Shown in pieces: positions 1 to 8,532 of a DNA stretch of 64,000 nucleotides (the first letter of the stretch is position 1; every line of letters begins with the position of its first letter). Made by a program: the position numbers and the translations under genes. The stretch lies in assembly GCA_963704535.1 (NCBI GenBank), contig OY969916.1, forward strand, positions 1,736,001 through 1,800,000, given 5' to 3'. The stretch comes from G963704535 sp963704535. Its GTDB lineage: Bacteria; Chloroflexota; Chloroflexia; Chloroflexales; Roseiflexaceae. The notes beneath the pieces were generated by a model. The model was not told the DNA's origin, did no database searches, and saw nothing but the letters and a program-made list of their open reading frames with translations.

Positions 1-171
1 GATCGGGTGGGCGCCCCCGTTGGGCCAGGCGGCCGCGCCGGTGTTGCACACCCGCACCCGCAGCAGCAGCGGCATGTCGGCGCGCGGCTCGTCCGGCGGC
101 GCGGCCAGCTCGTAGTGTACGCTGTGGCGTGCGGAATTTGCGGCCCGACCGGTCGCTTGGGGAGATCCCAT
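1..171 (-). CDS. Partial hypothetical protein, N-terminal 57 codons (runs off left edge)
   Basis: An open frame begins with ATG at 171-169 and stays open to the left edge. Its start overlaps the stop codon of the upstream glycosyltransferase by one base (TGATG), which suggests translational coupling in one polysaccharide operon. After about 30 polar residues it reads LLLRVRVCNTGAAAWP. That resembles a beta-sandwich strand of the kind seen in Ig-like accessory domains ('NTG..AWP'), where a Trp follows an NTG turn. No catalytic motif is visible in the fragment. The call as a gene rests on the coupled start, the codon pattern and the lack of a better frame; the function is unknown. Confidence 0.6.
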   Translation of the reverse strand, partial: MGSPQATGRAANSARHSVHYELAAPPDEPRADMPLLLRVRVCNTGAAAWPNGGAHPI

Positions 172-1169
172 CAACTCTTCCTTCCGCGGGCATGGTCAAA
201 CGCGGTCATATCGCGCCGCAGATCAATACATAATCGCTTGAGCCGGCGCTCCTCGGCCTGCGTCACCGGATAGTGACGGGCGCGGGCGGCCAGCCATTCA
301 TCGCTGTGAAAGATGCCTTCCAGGTAGGCCCGGCGCAGCGAACGGGCCTCCATGCCATTGGCTATGATGCACATGCGCGCCCGCTCGGCGACCAGGAAGT
401 CGTTCCAGATGCGCTCGGCGGGGAAGGTTTTGATGACCAGGCGCAGCCGATTGCGGTTCATGAGCGCGCTGCGCTTGACCAGGTCGGTGATCGAGCGCGA
501 CTCGGCGTGGCGCAGCGTGGCCTCGGACTGGTAGCGCACCAGGTAGCCAGCCTGCCGCAGCCGCCAGCACAGGTCGATATCCTCGCAGTAGGCCGGGCTG
601 TAGCCCTCGTCGAAGCGCCCAACCTCGTCGAGCGCGGCCATCCGCAGCGCGATTGCCGCGCCGGTCACATATTCCAGATCACGCGGCTGGTCGTATTGGC
701 CGGTGTCGCGCTCGTGGTAGCCGAGGTGGTGCGCGATGGCGCGGCCCGGCTCGATCGTGCCCCCGGCGTGCTGGAGCGTCCGGCCGTCGGGGTAGTAGAT
801 CTTGCAGCCGACGGCGCCGACGCGCGGCTCCTGGGCGAGTGGCGCCAGGATGGCGCGCAGCCAGCCCGGCGCGACGATCGTATCCTGGTTGAGCAGCACC
901 ACGACGTCGGGCGGCTGCGGCTGCTCGCGCAGCAGGCGGATGCCGACGTTCATCCCGGCCGCGAACCCCAGATTGTGACCGTTTTCGACCAGCCGCACGG
1001 CGGGAAAATCGCGGCGCACCAGCTCGACTGAGCGGTCGATCGAGCCATTGTCGACGACCAGCAGTTCGGCCTGGGCGTCCTGCTGGGCCTGGAGCGCGCC
1101 GAGGCAACCGCCCAGGTAGTCGGCGCCATTCCAGCTCAACACGATCACGGCTGCGCTGATCACGGCCAC
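171..1169 (-). CDS. Glycosyltransferase family 2 (rhamnosyltransferase-like)
   Basis: This 332-residue GT-A enzyme probably adds a sugar to a surface glycan at the cytoplasmic face. The N-terminus reads AAVIVLSWNGADYL, the usual GT2 opening, followed by VVDNGS (residues 38-43). NQD at 94-96 occupies the metal/nucleotide-binding DXD position, and CEDIDLCWRL (195-204) is the acceptor-side ED motif typical of WbbL/rhamnosyltransferase-like members. The length is normal for the family. It overlaps the upstream glycosyltransferase by 10 bases and the downstream frame by one base, so all three look cotranscribed. The sugar specificity cannot be read from sequence. Confidence 0.9.
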   Translation of the reverse strand: MAVISAAVIVLSWNGADYLGGCLGALQAQQDAQAELLVVDNGSIDRSVELVRRDFPAVRLVENGHNLGFAAGMNVGIRLLREQPQPPDVVVLLNQDTIVAPGWLRAILAPLAQEPRVGAVGCKIYYPDGRTLQHAGGTIEPGRAIAHHLGYHERDTGQYDQPRDLEYVTGAAIALRMAALDEVGRFDEGYSPAYCEDIDLCWRLRQAGYLVRYQSEATLRHAESRSITDLVKRSALMNRNRLRLVIKTFPAERIWNDFLVAERARMCIIANGMEARSLRRAYLEGIFHSDEWLAARARHYPVTQAEERRLKRLCIDLRRDMTAFDHARGRKS

Positions 1170-2941
1170 TCCTCCGGCTGCCGGCTCGGCGCAAGGCCAG
1201 CCAGACGAGCGGCGAAGTTTGTATCGGCATCGTCTAGGTCGGTCAGGCGGCCATCGACATCGGCCTGGCGATTCTCCAGTTCGGCCAGGCGGCCTTCGGC
1301 CTGGGCCAGGCGAATCTGGGCTTTGATCAGCTCATGGCCGAGCGCGGCCAGCCCATCGTGCAGCTCGCGGATGCGGGCGTAGGCTCGATCCTCCTGCTGG
1401 TCCAGTGTCGCATACAGGTCGCTGCGCCGGGCGTCGGCGTTCTCGGCCAGCGCGTCGAGCGCCCGCGCGACGGCGGCGTTATGCCCATTCTGCTGCTCGA
1501 TCAGCGGCACGATGAAGGGCCGCACGATCTGCTCGACCAGCAGCCGCCGGATGCGGCCGACCAGCCCGCCGGGCAACGGCGGCTCGCGCACCTGCCAGTT
1601 GGCGGCGCTGGCTGCGAGCGCGGTGTTGCGGGCGGCGTCCTGCTCACGGGCGCGCGCGTCGCGCTGGGCGACCTCGGCGAGCGCCTCGGACTGGTCGTCC
1701 TCGGCTTCGGGTGGCGGCGCGGGCGGCTCGGCCGGGCGCAGCGGGCGGTCGGGCGCGCGGCGCGGGTGGCGGCAGAACTCCAGTAGCGGTGCGGCCACGC
1801 GCTCCCAGGTGTACTCGGCGGCGACGGCGCGGGCGCGTTCGGCGCAGCCGCGCCGCTGCTCGTCGTCGGAGAGCAGCGCGATCAGTGCGGCGGCGGTCGC
1901 TTCGACATCGCCGGGCGCGACGACGCGGCCCAGGTTGCGGGCGGCCACCAGCGCTGCGGCGGCGTCGCCGGCGCTGACGACGCTGGGCAGGCCAGCCCAT
2001 AGGTGGTCGAGGAAGCGCGAGCGCACGGCGGCGTAGCTGCTCTCCAGGCTCTCGTGGTGCAGGTAGACCGCGACGGCGGCGTTCAGCAGCGCGCCGGAGC
2101 GCTCGGCGTAGGGTACCCAGCGCTCGACGAACAGCACCTCCCGGCCGAGCAACCCCAGCTCGTGCGCCAGGTTGCGCGCGCGGCCCGGCATCCGCATCGG
2201 GTGTGCATTGCCGGGGTGGGCGCCGGCCAGAAAGACCAGCCGGACGCGCGGGATGGCCGCCAGTACCTGCGGCATGGCGCGAACCAGCGTCAGCGGGTCC
2301 ATCCAGTCCCACAGCCCGCCGGACCACAGGATCACCAGGGCGTCGGGGTCGAGCCCATCCCAGGGCGGGGCGGCGGGCGGCGGCGGCTCGGTCGGCAGAC
2401 CGAACGGCACCACCCGCAACAGCCCGCGCAGCGCCGGGTCGGTGTCGGCCAGCTCGGCGCCGACCCGGCCGACCGCCAGGAGCGCGCCCAGGTACAGGTC
2501 GCGCTGGCGCTCGGTGGCGCACAGCAAGCAGTCGCCCACGCGCAACTGGCCGGCCAGCAGGGCCACATCGCGGCGGCCACGCTCGGCCCGCGCGGCCGGG
2601 TCGTGCTCGCGCAGCAACGCCAGGTTCTCCAGCGCGGTCGGGTCGTACATGTCGAGCACCAGCGGTGCCGGGCGGTCGGCGATCTCCGGGTGCGCCTCCA
2701 GCACGAAGCCATTGGCGACGATCAGCTCGGCGGCGTCGAGCGCCGGCGCAAGGCTGGCGGCATCGCCGGTCTGGTAGGTGTAGCCGGCGACGCCGGGCGG
2801 CAGCGCGTCGGCCGGGCGCGGGGTCGCCAGCGTCACGGCATGCTCGCCGACCAGCACGCGCGCCAGCTCGAAGGCGCGGATGCCGGGGCCGGCCATGCGG
2901 GCGCCGACGACGTCGTGATTAATGAAGAGGATGGATGCCAC
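1160..2941 (-). CDS. Glycosyltransferase (GT-B, family 1/4-like) with C-terminal coiled coil
   Basis: About 593 residues. Residues 1-400 are a GT-B fold glycosyltransferase: an N-terminal ILFINHDVVGARMAGPGIR segment, a central VILWSGGLWDWMDP strand and a C-terminal donor region with a DHLWAGLPSVVSAG stretch. The last 150 residues are rich in Glu, Ala, Leu and Arg (LIKAQIRLAQAEGRLAELE) and look like a coiled coil that could hold partners or oligomerise. I chose the GTG at 2941, because the frame only extends to a TTG at 2971 and the family motif starts directly after the GTG. It overlaps the next gene by 10 bases. The coiled coil suggests a multi-enzyme glycan assembly complex, which is inference. 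Confidence 0.85.
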   Translation of the reverse strand: MASILFINHDVVGARMAGPGIRAFELARVLVGEHAVTLATPRPADALPPGVAGYTYQTGDAASLAPALDAAELIVANGFVLEAHPEIADRPAPLVLDMYDPTALENLALLREHDPAARAERGRRDVALLAGQLRVGDCLLCATERQRDLYLGALLAVGRVGAELADTDPALRGLLRVVPFGLPTEPPPPAAPPWDGLDPDALVILWSGGLWDWMDPLTLVRAMPQVLAAIPRVRLVFLAGAHPGNAHPMRMPGRARNLAHELGLLGREVLFVERWVPYAERSGALLNAAVAVYLHHESLESSYAAVRSRFLDHLWAGLPSVVSAGDAAAALVAARNLGRVVAPGDVEATAAALIALLSDDEQRRGCAERARAVAAEYTWERVAAPLLEFCRHPRRAPDRPLRPAEPPAPPPEAEDDQSEALAEVAQRDARAREQDAARNTALAASAANWQVREPPLPGGLVGRIRRLLVEQIVRPFIVPLIEQQNGHNAAVARALDALAENADARRSDLYATLDQQEDRAYARIRELHDGLAALGHELIKAQIRLAQAEGRLAELENRQADVDGRLTDLDDADTNFAARLAGLAPSRQPEEWP

Positions 2942-2964
2942 GTTTCCAATCCATTCCAATGGTG

Positions 2965-3092
2965 CGTTCAATGTTGCATCAACGACATGTCACGACGGAG
3001 GGGCGATCCTTGTGATCGCCCACGATGGGACGCATCGCCCACGATGAAATTCAATGTCATATCAACGACATGTCACAACGGAGGGGCGAATA
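2965..3092. repeat. Two diverged direct repeats of about 40 bp, 81 bp apart
   Basis: The segment ATCAACGACATGTCACRACGGAGGGGCGA occurs at about 2978-3006 and again at about 3060-3088, each preceded by a CAATGT. The copies differ at few positions. They fill most of the spacer between the Wzt-type ATPase gene and the glycosyltransferase gene. No open frame or terminator is obvious. Confidence 0.6.
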
Positions 3093-3127
3093 CAAGATTT
3101 GCCCCGACGTCGTTGCGTTTCGTTGCG

Positions 3128-4378
3128 TCACGTTGCGCCGACCGGCACATCGCTCGTATGGTGGCTCCAGCGGGCCGCCAGTTCCACCAGGCCGTAGTTG
3201 CGCTGGAGTGCCCGCGACCGCACCGAGAATCTGTAGTGCTGGGTGTGGAAGTCGTAGGCGTGCAGCCCGGTCGCGTCGTGGACGGCGACTGTCAGGCGGT
3301 AGAGGCCGGGCAGCAGCGGCAGGCCAGGGAGCGTGTAGTCCACGACGCCGGCACCGACCACCTGCTTGATCGCGAAGCCGGCGGCGTCGTTATTCGGGCC
3401 GGCGACGTGCGCGCCGTCGGCGTGGTAGATCGCCAGGCCGAACTGCGGCTCCTCGATCGGGATGTGCGCGTAGTAGTGCATCCGCACCGTCAGCGGCTCG
3501 CCGGTGTAGTACAGCTCCTGCGGCCGACCGGAGGGGCCGATCAGCTCGACTGCGCGGATCTCGACCTCGCGGGTGCCGCGGCGCCAGCTCTCCTCGTTGT
3601 CGGCCACGTCGGCGCCGCTGCGGCGGCGCGCCTCGGCCTCGCGGCGGTTGGTCTCAGCCAGGTACTCGTCGATCACGTGGCTGGCGTCGCCGGATGCCCG
3701 CATCTGGCCGTGGTCGAGCCAGACGGCGTGATCGCACAGCGAGCGCACCGTCTCAAGCGCGTGCGAGACGAAGATAATCGTCTTGCCCATCTGGCGGAAG
3801 CGGTAGATCCGCTCCATGCACTTGCGCTGAAACGCCTCATCGCCGACCGCCAGCACCTCGTCGGTGATCAGGATCTCGGGGTCGACCGCCGTCGCGACGG
3901 CGAAGGCCAGCCGGGTATACATGCCCGACGAGTAGTGCTTGACCTCCATATCGAGGAAGGCGCCGATCTCGGAGAACTCGACGATCTCGTCGAGCTTGGT
4001 CAGCATATCGCGCCGGGTGAAGCCCAGCAGCGAGCCATTCAGCAGCACATTCTCGCGGCCGCTCAGGTCGGGGTGGAAGCCGCTGCCCAGCTCCAGCAGC
4101 GCCGCGACCCGCCCGTTCATCCGCACGCTGCCGCTGGTCGGCTCCAGGATACGGGTCATCAGCTTCAGCGCGGTGCTCTTGCCGGCGCCATTGTGCCCGA
4201 CCAAACCCAGGCTCTCGCCCTGCCCGATGCTGAAGCTGACGTCGCGCAGCGCCCAGAACTCCTCGCCCTGCATGCGCGGCCTGAACAGCCCGACGACCCG
4301 CTCCTGGATCGTGTTGCGCCGCTCGCGATACAGCGTGAAGCGTTTACTGACGTTGTTGAATTCGATGATTGGTGTCAT
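3128..4378 (-). CDS. Polysaccharide ABC exporter ATP-binding protein (Wzt type) with C-terminal Wzt domain
   Basis: A 416-residue ATPase of the teichoic acid/O-antigen exporter family. It powers export of a lipid-linked polysaccharide across the inner membrane with a Wzm-type permease. Walker A is GHNGAGKST (61-69), the ABC signature YSSGM (149-153) and Walker B ILITDE (169-174), followed by the switch His in FVSHALETV. Residues from about 250 to the end match the extra beta-sandwich domain that in Wzt proteins recognises the glycan end. A matching permease gene is normally adjacent. None is present upstream for 6 kb, and the downstream genes are glycosyltransferases, so the partner lies elsewhere. 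Confidence 0.92.
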   Translation of the reverse strand: MTPIIEFNNVSKRFTLYRERRNTIQERVVGLFRPRMQGEEFWALRDVSFSIGQGESLGLVGHNGAGKSTALKLMTRILEPTSGSVRMNGRVAALLELGSGFHPDLSGRENVLLNGSLLGFTRRDMLTKLDEIVEFSEIGAFLDMEVKHYSSGMYTRLAFAVATAVDPEILITDEVLAVGDEAFQRKCMERIYRFRQMGKTIIFVSHALETVRSLCDHAVWLDHGQMRASGDASHVIDEYLAETNRREAEARRRSGADVADNEESWRRGTREVEIRAVELIGPSGRPQELYYTGEPLTVRMHYYAHIPIEEPQFGLAIYHADGAHVAGPNNDAAGFAIKQVVGAGVVDYTLPGLPLLPGLYRLTVAVHDATGLHAYDFHTQHYRFSVRSRALQRNYGLVELAARWSHHTSDVPVGAT

Positions 4379-4413
4379 GTTCAGTGTTGCTCTTTTAGCC
4401 AGGGTTTCAGTTA

Positions 4414-4551
4414 ACGCCGTTCTACTTTACAATGTGAGAGGGAGAGACTGAGGGGGCTGCCCCTCAAACCCCTTTTCCCGCAGACGCCGTTCTACTTTAC
4501 AATGTGAGTAGGGGAGACAGAAGGGGCTGCCCCCTCAACCCCCTTTTTTCC
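4414..4551. repeat. G/C hairpin element, two tandem copies (70-bp period)
   Basis: Each copy starts ACGCCGTTCTACTTTACAAT, then a purine-rich GGGGAGA stretch, a GGGGGCTGCCCC palindrome and CAACCCCCTTTT. Copies begin at 4414 and 4484. The same element recurs at 33 kb, 37.6 kb and 56.7 kb. Confidence 0.85.
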
Positions 4552-4563
4552 GAGCAGGTCACG

Positions 4564-6410
4564 CTATGCGGGCCATATCACAACCGCCACCGTCTGCCCG
4601 GCGCGAACGTCTAAATTGAGAATTGAGAATTGAGAATTGAGAATGTTACCATCAACGGTGATCTGCTTTGGAGTGAACGGCAGCCGGAGCGTTAAACCAT
4701 TCAGATCCTGATCACTACCATTAATAACGTTGAACGCCAGCGCTCCTGCCTCGGAATTTTTCAATTCTACATCCTCAATTCTCAATTCCCGCAGGGCTTG
4801 TTGCCACGCGGCGATCTCGGCCAGCGGCGCGATCCAGAGAGCGCCGGTATCGCGCTGCTGTGCCGCGTAGCGCACCACCTGGCCCCACGCCGCCACCTGC
4901 TCCGGCGTGACGACCTCCTCGGTGTGTGCCCACAGGTCGATCATGCCGCCGACCTCGACGGCTCGATCGATCAGCGTGAGCGCCTGGGCGGCCGTTTCGG
5001 CGCTGTGCAGGTAGAAATCTGGGCAGGCCAGGATGCGCCGTGGCCGGGCACTGGGGCGCAGCGCGGGTCGTGCTCGGAGACGATCCGATACTGCGCGTAG
5101 TCGCTCGTGCGTGTGACCGAAGTGATCCCAGCCTCCTCCAGCGCGCGCCAGTCGGTGTCGCTCATCCCGGCGCTGCCGCTCCAGGGGAACGCCAGCGAAC
5201 GGGCCGGCGGCACGCCGCGCTCGGCCGCCACGGCGCGCCACTCGCGCAGGTCGGCGCGCCACTCCTCGGTGCCGGCGAAGCCGCCGTACAGGTGGCTGAA
5301 TGTGTGGGTCTGGATATCCTGGTGCTCGCCCAGCAGCAGCGGCACCAGGTCGCCAAAGTACCAGGCCGGCTGGCTCTGGACCGTGCCATATGGATCGTCG
5401 GCGAACCAGGGCGTGGTGGCCCAGTGAGCGTCGGGCCAGCGGTGCGGCGGCGTGTTGTCGGCCCAAGTGAAGGTCGGGTTGCCCATAAATTGCCGTCGCT
5501 CGGCGTTGCCGAGCAGGAAATTATAGCCGTTGGCATAGTAGGTCGCGCGGATGCCATACGGGCGAAACAGCTCCAGCGTGGTCGTGATCCCTTCGCGCAT
5601 ACGCACCCCACGCGCGATTGCGCTGCCGCTCTGCGGGTCGTCCCGGAGCGAGTGGATCAGCCCGCCCATCGCCGTCTCCCAATCGAACGAGAACGAGAGC
5701 GCGCCCCGGTAGCCATTCGGCCACGGAGCAACCGCAACGGGAGATAGGAGATTAGAGATTGGAGATTGGGTCTCAGCGCCCAATCCCCACTCTCCAATCC
5801 CCAATCTCCCTCCTCGGCGGATGTGCATCGCGTCGAGATACACCCGGTCGTCAGATGCCGGGTGGAGCCGCACCGCCAATGTGGCCGCGCCGGCGGGCGC
5901 CTGGAACGCGGCGCCGATCGTCGACCAATCGGCCGGCGGCGAATCCTGGCGCCAGAGCACCACGTCCTGCCAGCCGGTCGCGTCCTCGGCCAGCATCCGG
6001 CCCTGGCTGTCGCGCCAGTGGAAGACCACCCGCAGCCGCGTCGGCGAGCCCTTCTCGGAGTTGGTGAGCGCCTTGCCGGAGAAGCAGAATGGGCTGCCGG
6101 GCCGCACCGCCGCCGGTGGTGTCTCCACATAGTTGGCGATGCCGATCAGCTGAAGCGCGCGCCCGTCGCCGTCAAGCTCAAACCCCTGGCCGTCGATGGC
6201 CGGGCCGCGTAGCTCCACCCCGCCCGTCCCGCGCCCCCAGCCTGCCGGCAAGCCGGAGGACTGATCGGGCAGCAGGGCAGCGTTCGGCAGCTCCTCACCA
6301 GCCAGGACCGGGACCGCCTTGCAGTGGTCGAGCCGGTCGCGGATCGCCAGGACCGCGCCGCCACCCAGCAGCGCACCGCTCAGCAGCACAATCAGGATTC
6401 CACGTCTCAT
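4564..6410 (-). CDS. Polysaccharide deacetylase (NodB-like), frameshifted
   Basis: The product is a membrane-anchored carbohydrate esterase. An N-terminal membrane segment (GILIVLLSGALLGGG) is followed by a beta-sandwich region and a NodB domain with FSFDWETAMGG (metal-binding Asp) and the THTFSHLYGG metal-His motif. The reading frame from 6410 runs into unrelated sequence near 5050. The neighbouring frame then continues sensibly (ILACPDFYLHSAETAAQ onward) to a stop at 4564, so one base is missing or two are extra between about 5036 and 5085. Whether this is a real mutation or a sequence error is open. Two repeat insertions lie in the gene, at 5740-5811 and 4610-4793, both read through in frame. 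The frame extends to a TTG at 6434, but ATG 6410 sits next to the signal anchor. Confidence 0.8.
4610..4793. repeat. Heptamer inverted repeat inside the deacetylase gene
   Basis: Left arm: about four GAATTGA units at 4614-4648. Right arm: TCAATTC units at 4758-4792. They are separated by about 110 bases that encode ordinary protein. The right-to-left reading gives NSQFSILNL within the C-terminal domain. Confidence 0.7.
5740..5811. repeat. Heptamer inverted repeat (GGAGATT type) inside the deacetylase gene
   Basis: GAGATTAGAGATTGGAGATT units at 5742-5770 are answered by AATCCCC/AATCTCC units at 5779-5811. It is translated in frame as a Gly/Ser/Leu-rich stretch containing SPISNLLSP, between the beta-sandwich and NodB domains. 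Confidence 0.8.
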
Positions 6411-6555
6411 GCGTCTCGTCAGGTCGCCCTCCAAAGCGGCCTATTCTAGCACACCGGCGCATTGTTGACAACGGCGGGCCAGTTGACCGCCAGCTATTTG
6501 TTTGCTAGACTCTGGCACGCCCCTCCCGCCGACAAGTGATGAATGTGAGACGCGG

Positions 6556-6963
6556 ATGCCCAGCGTGCCCGTATTACTCAGCGGCAGGCTGCGCATCGGC
6601 TGCGCCTTGCTGGCCCTGGTCCTGTGTATCGGCACGTTCGGGTTCTACGTCGTCGAGGGCTGGACGCTGATCGAGGCGTTCTACACGACCGTGCTGGTCC
6701 ACAGCGATGACCTGGAGATGTGGCTAGAGGAGATCGCGATCGGCCCGGACTTATCGCTGGCGGGGGTGCCGATCGGCGCGGCGCAGTTGCGCGAGAACGC
6801 CGGCATCACGATCCTGGCGGTGCGCTGTGCCGGCGGCCGGAGGGTGGTGAACCCGGACGGGGATGTCGTCCTGCACACGGGTGATACGCTGATCGCGCTG
6901 GGGACGCGCCGCGATCTCGATCGCGCATCAGGACTACCGCAGGGTGAAAGGGTGAAGGGGTGA
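6556..6963 (+). pseudogene. Internally deleted K+ channel (TM1 fused to TrkA-C domain)
   Basis: The frame begins MPSVPVLLSGRLRIG at 6556 (an upstream in-frame ATG at 6502 has no better support). Residues 8-46 match the first helix and pore-entry of two-helix voltage-independent K+ channels (VEGWTLIEAFYTTV). The expected selectivity filter (TVGYG), the second helix and the whole NAD-binding RCK-N domain are absent. The frame passes straight into a TrkA-C-like domain (LEMWLEEIAIGPDLSLAG ... GDTLIALGTRRDL). About 200 residues are therefore missing by an in-frame deletion. It cannot conduct ions, and it is either a relic or a small regulatory remnant. The stop codon lies within a GGTGAAAG repeat array. 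Confidence 0.6.
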
Positions 6964-7014
6964 CAAGGTGAACATATACTATCACCTTGTCACCTTGTCA
7001 CCTTGTCATCTTGT
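6939..7014. repeat. Octamer inverted repeat shared by two convergent gene ends
   Basis: GGTGAAAG/GGTGACAA units at 6942-6971 are answered by CACCTTGT units at 6982-7014. The repeat supplies the last residues and the stop codons of both the channel remnant and the DUF2007 gene. It could act as a bidirectional transcription stop. Confidence 0.8.
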
Positions 7015-7344
7015 CGCTTCGTCGTCGAGGTCAAGCTCGGCGAAGACCAGGGCGGCCTCCTCGGCCTGGGCGGCCGGCACGTAGACCCGCACGGCGCCCA
7101 GCGGCCCGCTGACCAGCCCGTAGATGCCGGCGACCGCCTCTCCTTGCAAATATACGGCGATGCCGGCCTGCTCCAGGTAGGTCCGGGCGATCTCGGCCCG
7201 CAGCGGCCCCTCGATGATGCCAATGCACACCGGCCCGACGCCGTCGCCCGGCCCGCCGCCGGTGGTCGCCCGCGCGCCGGGGGCCGGGCGCTCCTGATCA
7301 GGCGCGCCGGCCTCGCCCTGCAAGTGGAATAGACCTTCGGTCAT
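7006..7344 (-). CDS. DUF2007-domain protein (putative signal-transducing protein)
   Basis: 112 residues starting at ATG 7344, which has GAGGGG a few bases upstream. The frame extends further, but that part is the hairpin repeat. The C-terminal 70 residues (IGIIEGPLRAEIARTYLEQAG ... AVRVYVPAAQAEEAALVF) match the DUF2007 ferredoxin-like fold: one beta-alpha-beta unit, then a VYVP strand and a helix with AEEA. The first 40 residues are Pro/Gly-rich and probably disordered. DUF2007 proteins are thought to bind small ligands or PII-like partners, but no function is proven. The last residues are encoded by the octamer repeat. Confidence 0.75.
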   Translation of the reverse strand: MTEGLFHLQGEAGAPDQERPAPGARATTGGGPGDGVGPVCIGIIEGPLRAEIARTYLEQAGIAVYLQGEAVAGIYGLVSGPLGAVRVYVPAAQAEEAALVFAELDLDDEATR

Positions 7345-7360
7345 CGGCCCCTCTTCTTGC

Positions 7361-7432
7361 CTACGATTCGGTGGTGGAAAGAGGATTCTTGAGGGGCAGC
7401 CCCTCAAACTCCCCCTTTTCAAACAGTCTTTC
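7361..7432. repeat. G/C hairpin element
   Basis: GGTGGTGGAAAGAGGATT is followed by the palindrome TTGAGGGGCAGCCCCTCAA and ACTCCCCCTTTT. It fills the gap between secF and the DUF2007 gene. Confidence 0.85.
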
Positions 7433-8399
7433 ACGCGGCGGGCGCCGGGGTCTCTTCGCGGCGGCTGAACCAGCGGCGCCACTCGCGGTTCTCCCAGACC
7501 ACCAGCAGTTGCGAGGCGTTGAAGATCGATGAGTAGGTGCCGCTGATCAGGCCGATCAGCAGGATCATCACGAAGTTACGGATGGAGGCGCCACCGAAGA
7601 GCAGCAGCGCGGACAGCGTAAACAGCGAGGTCAACTGCGTATTGATCGAGCGCGGCAGCGTCTGGACAATGCTGTGGTTGACGATATCCTCGAAGTTCTC
7701 GCCGGAGCGGCGGGCGATCAGGTTCTCGCGGATGCGGTCGAAGACCACGATCGTATCGTGGACCGAGAAACTCAGCACTGTCAGCAGGGCAGTCAGGAAC
7801 AGCGCGTCAACCTCAAGCCCGAATAGATAACCCAGGATGGACGCGACGCCGAGCACCAGCAGCACATCGTGGAGCATGGCCAGGAGCGCGCAGACGCCGT
7901 AGCGGATCGGGTGCGGCGCCCTGCGGAACGCTATCGTCAGGTAGATCAGGATGGCGACGCAGGCCCCCAGCACAGCGATCACGGCGCTGCGGGTCGACTC
8001 CTGGCTGACGGTCGCGCCGACGCTCTGGATCTGCTCCCGGCGCACCTGGCCGTACTGGGCCTGAAGCGCGGCCAGCACTTCCTGAACCTGGGTCTCACCG
8101 ATGTTTGGGTCGAGCGGCTTGGTTCGCACCAGGGCCCCCGGGATGAGCTTGCCTTCTATGGTGACGTCGCTGAGTTGGACCAGCGCGCCCTCAAAGCCCT
8201 GCTCGGCGAAGACCCCCGCGATCGCCTCGGTATTGAGCTGCTCGCTTGAGCGCTCCAGGAACTGGATATCCCATAGCGAGCCGCCGCTGAAGTCAATGCT
8301 TGGCCGCAGCCCAAACAGCACCAGGGAGACTACCCCTGGGATGATAACCAGCAGCGACAGCGCAAACCAGACATAGCGCAGGCGTACAAGTTTCTCCAT
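7431..8399 (-). CDS. secF: Protein translocase subunit SecF
   Basis: 322 residues with six predicted membrane helices. SecF works with SecD as an RND-type accessory that uses the proton-motive force to help pull secreted proteins through SecYEG. The first helix is followed by the family motif PSIDFSGGSLWDIQF. The conserved SecD/SecF region is present (GATVSQESTRSAVIAV, then HDVLLVLGVASILGY and VHDTIVVFDRIREN). It lies downstream of secD on the same strand, 133 bases away, with an intergenic repeat between them. The start at 8399 has a GAGGAG element upstream. Confidence 0.96.
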   Translation of the reverse strand: MEKLVRLRYVWFALSLLVIIPGVVSLVLFGLRPSIDFSGGSLWDIQFLERSSEQLNTEAIAGVFAEQGFEGALVQLSDVTIEGKLIPGALVRTKPLDPNIGETQVQEVLAALQAQYGQVRREQIQSVGATVSQESTRSAVIAVLGACVAILIYLTIAFRRAPHPIRYGVCALLAMLHDVLLVLGVASILGYLFGLEVDALFLTALLTVLSFSVHDTIVVFDRIRENLIARRSGENFEDIVNHSIVQTLPRSINTQLTSLFTLSALLLFGGASIRNFVMILLIGLISGTYSSIFNASQLLVVWENREWRRWFSRREETPAPAA

Positions 8400-8420
8400 G
8401 ATATCGCTAACTCCTCAGTA

Positions 8421-8525
8421 GCCAATGTGAAACGTGAAACGTGAAGCGTGAATTGTGAAATCCGCTCGCTATCCGCTCATCGTGATGCGTGATATTTTGT
8501 TCTCTGTTCTTTGTTCTTTGTTCTT
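8421..8525. repeat. Heptamer arrays between secD and secF
   Basis: Units GTGAAAC/GTGAAGC at about 8426-8459 and TTCTTTG units at about 8497-8524. The two arrays are not complementary to each other, unlike most arrays in the window. Confidence 0.65.
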
Positions 8526-8532
8526 GGCTCTG

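Noticed and set aside
2003..4414. Long rightward open frame of 803 codons
   Set aside because: It is antisense to the glycosyltransferase and Wzt-type genes and has no family motif. High third-position G+C creates such shadows.
4564..5466. Separate gene downstream of the deacetylase
   Set aside because: Only its last 170 codons look like protein, and they continue the deacetylase, so it is the shifted end of one gene.
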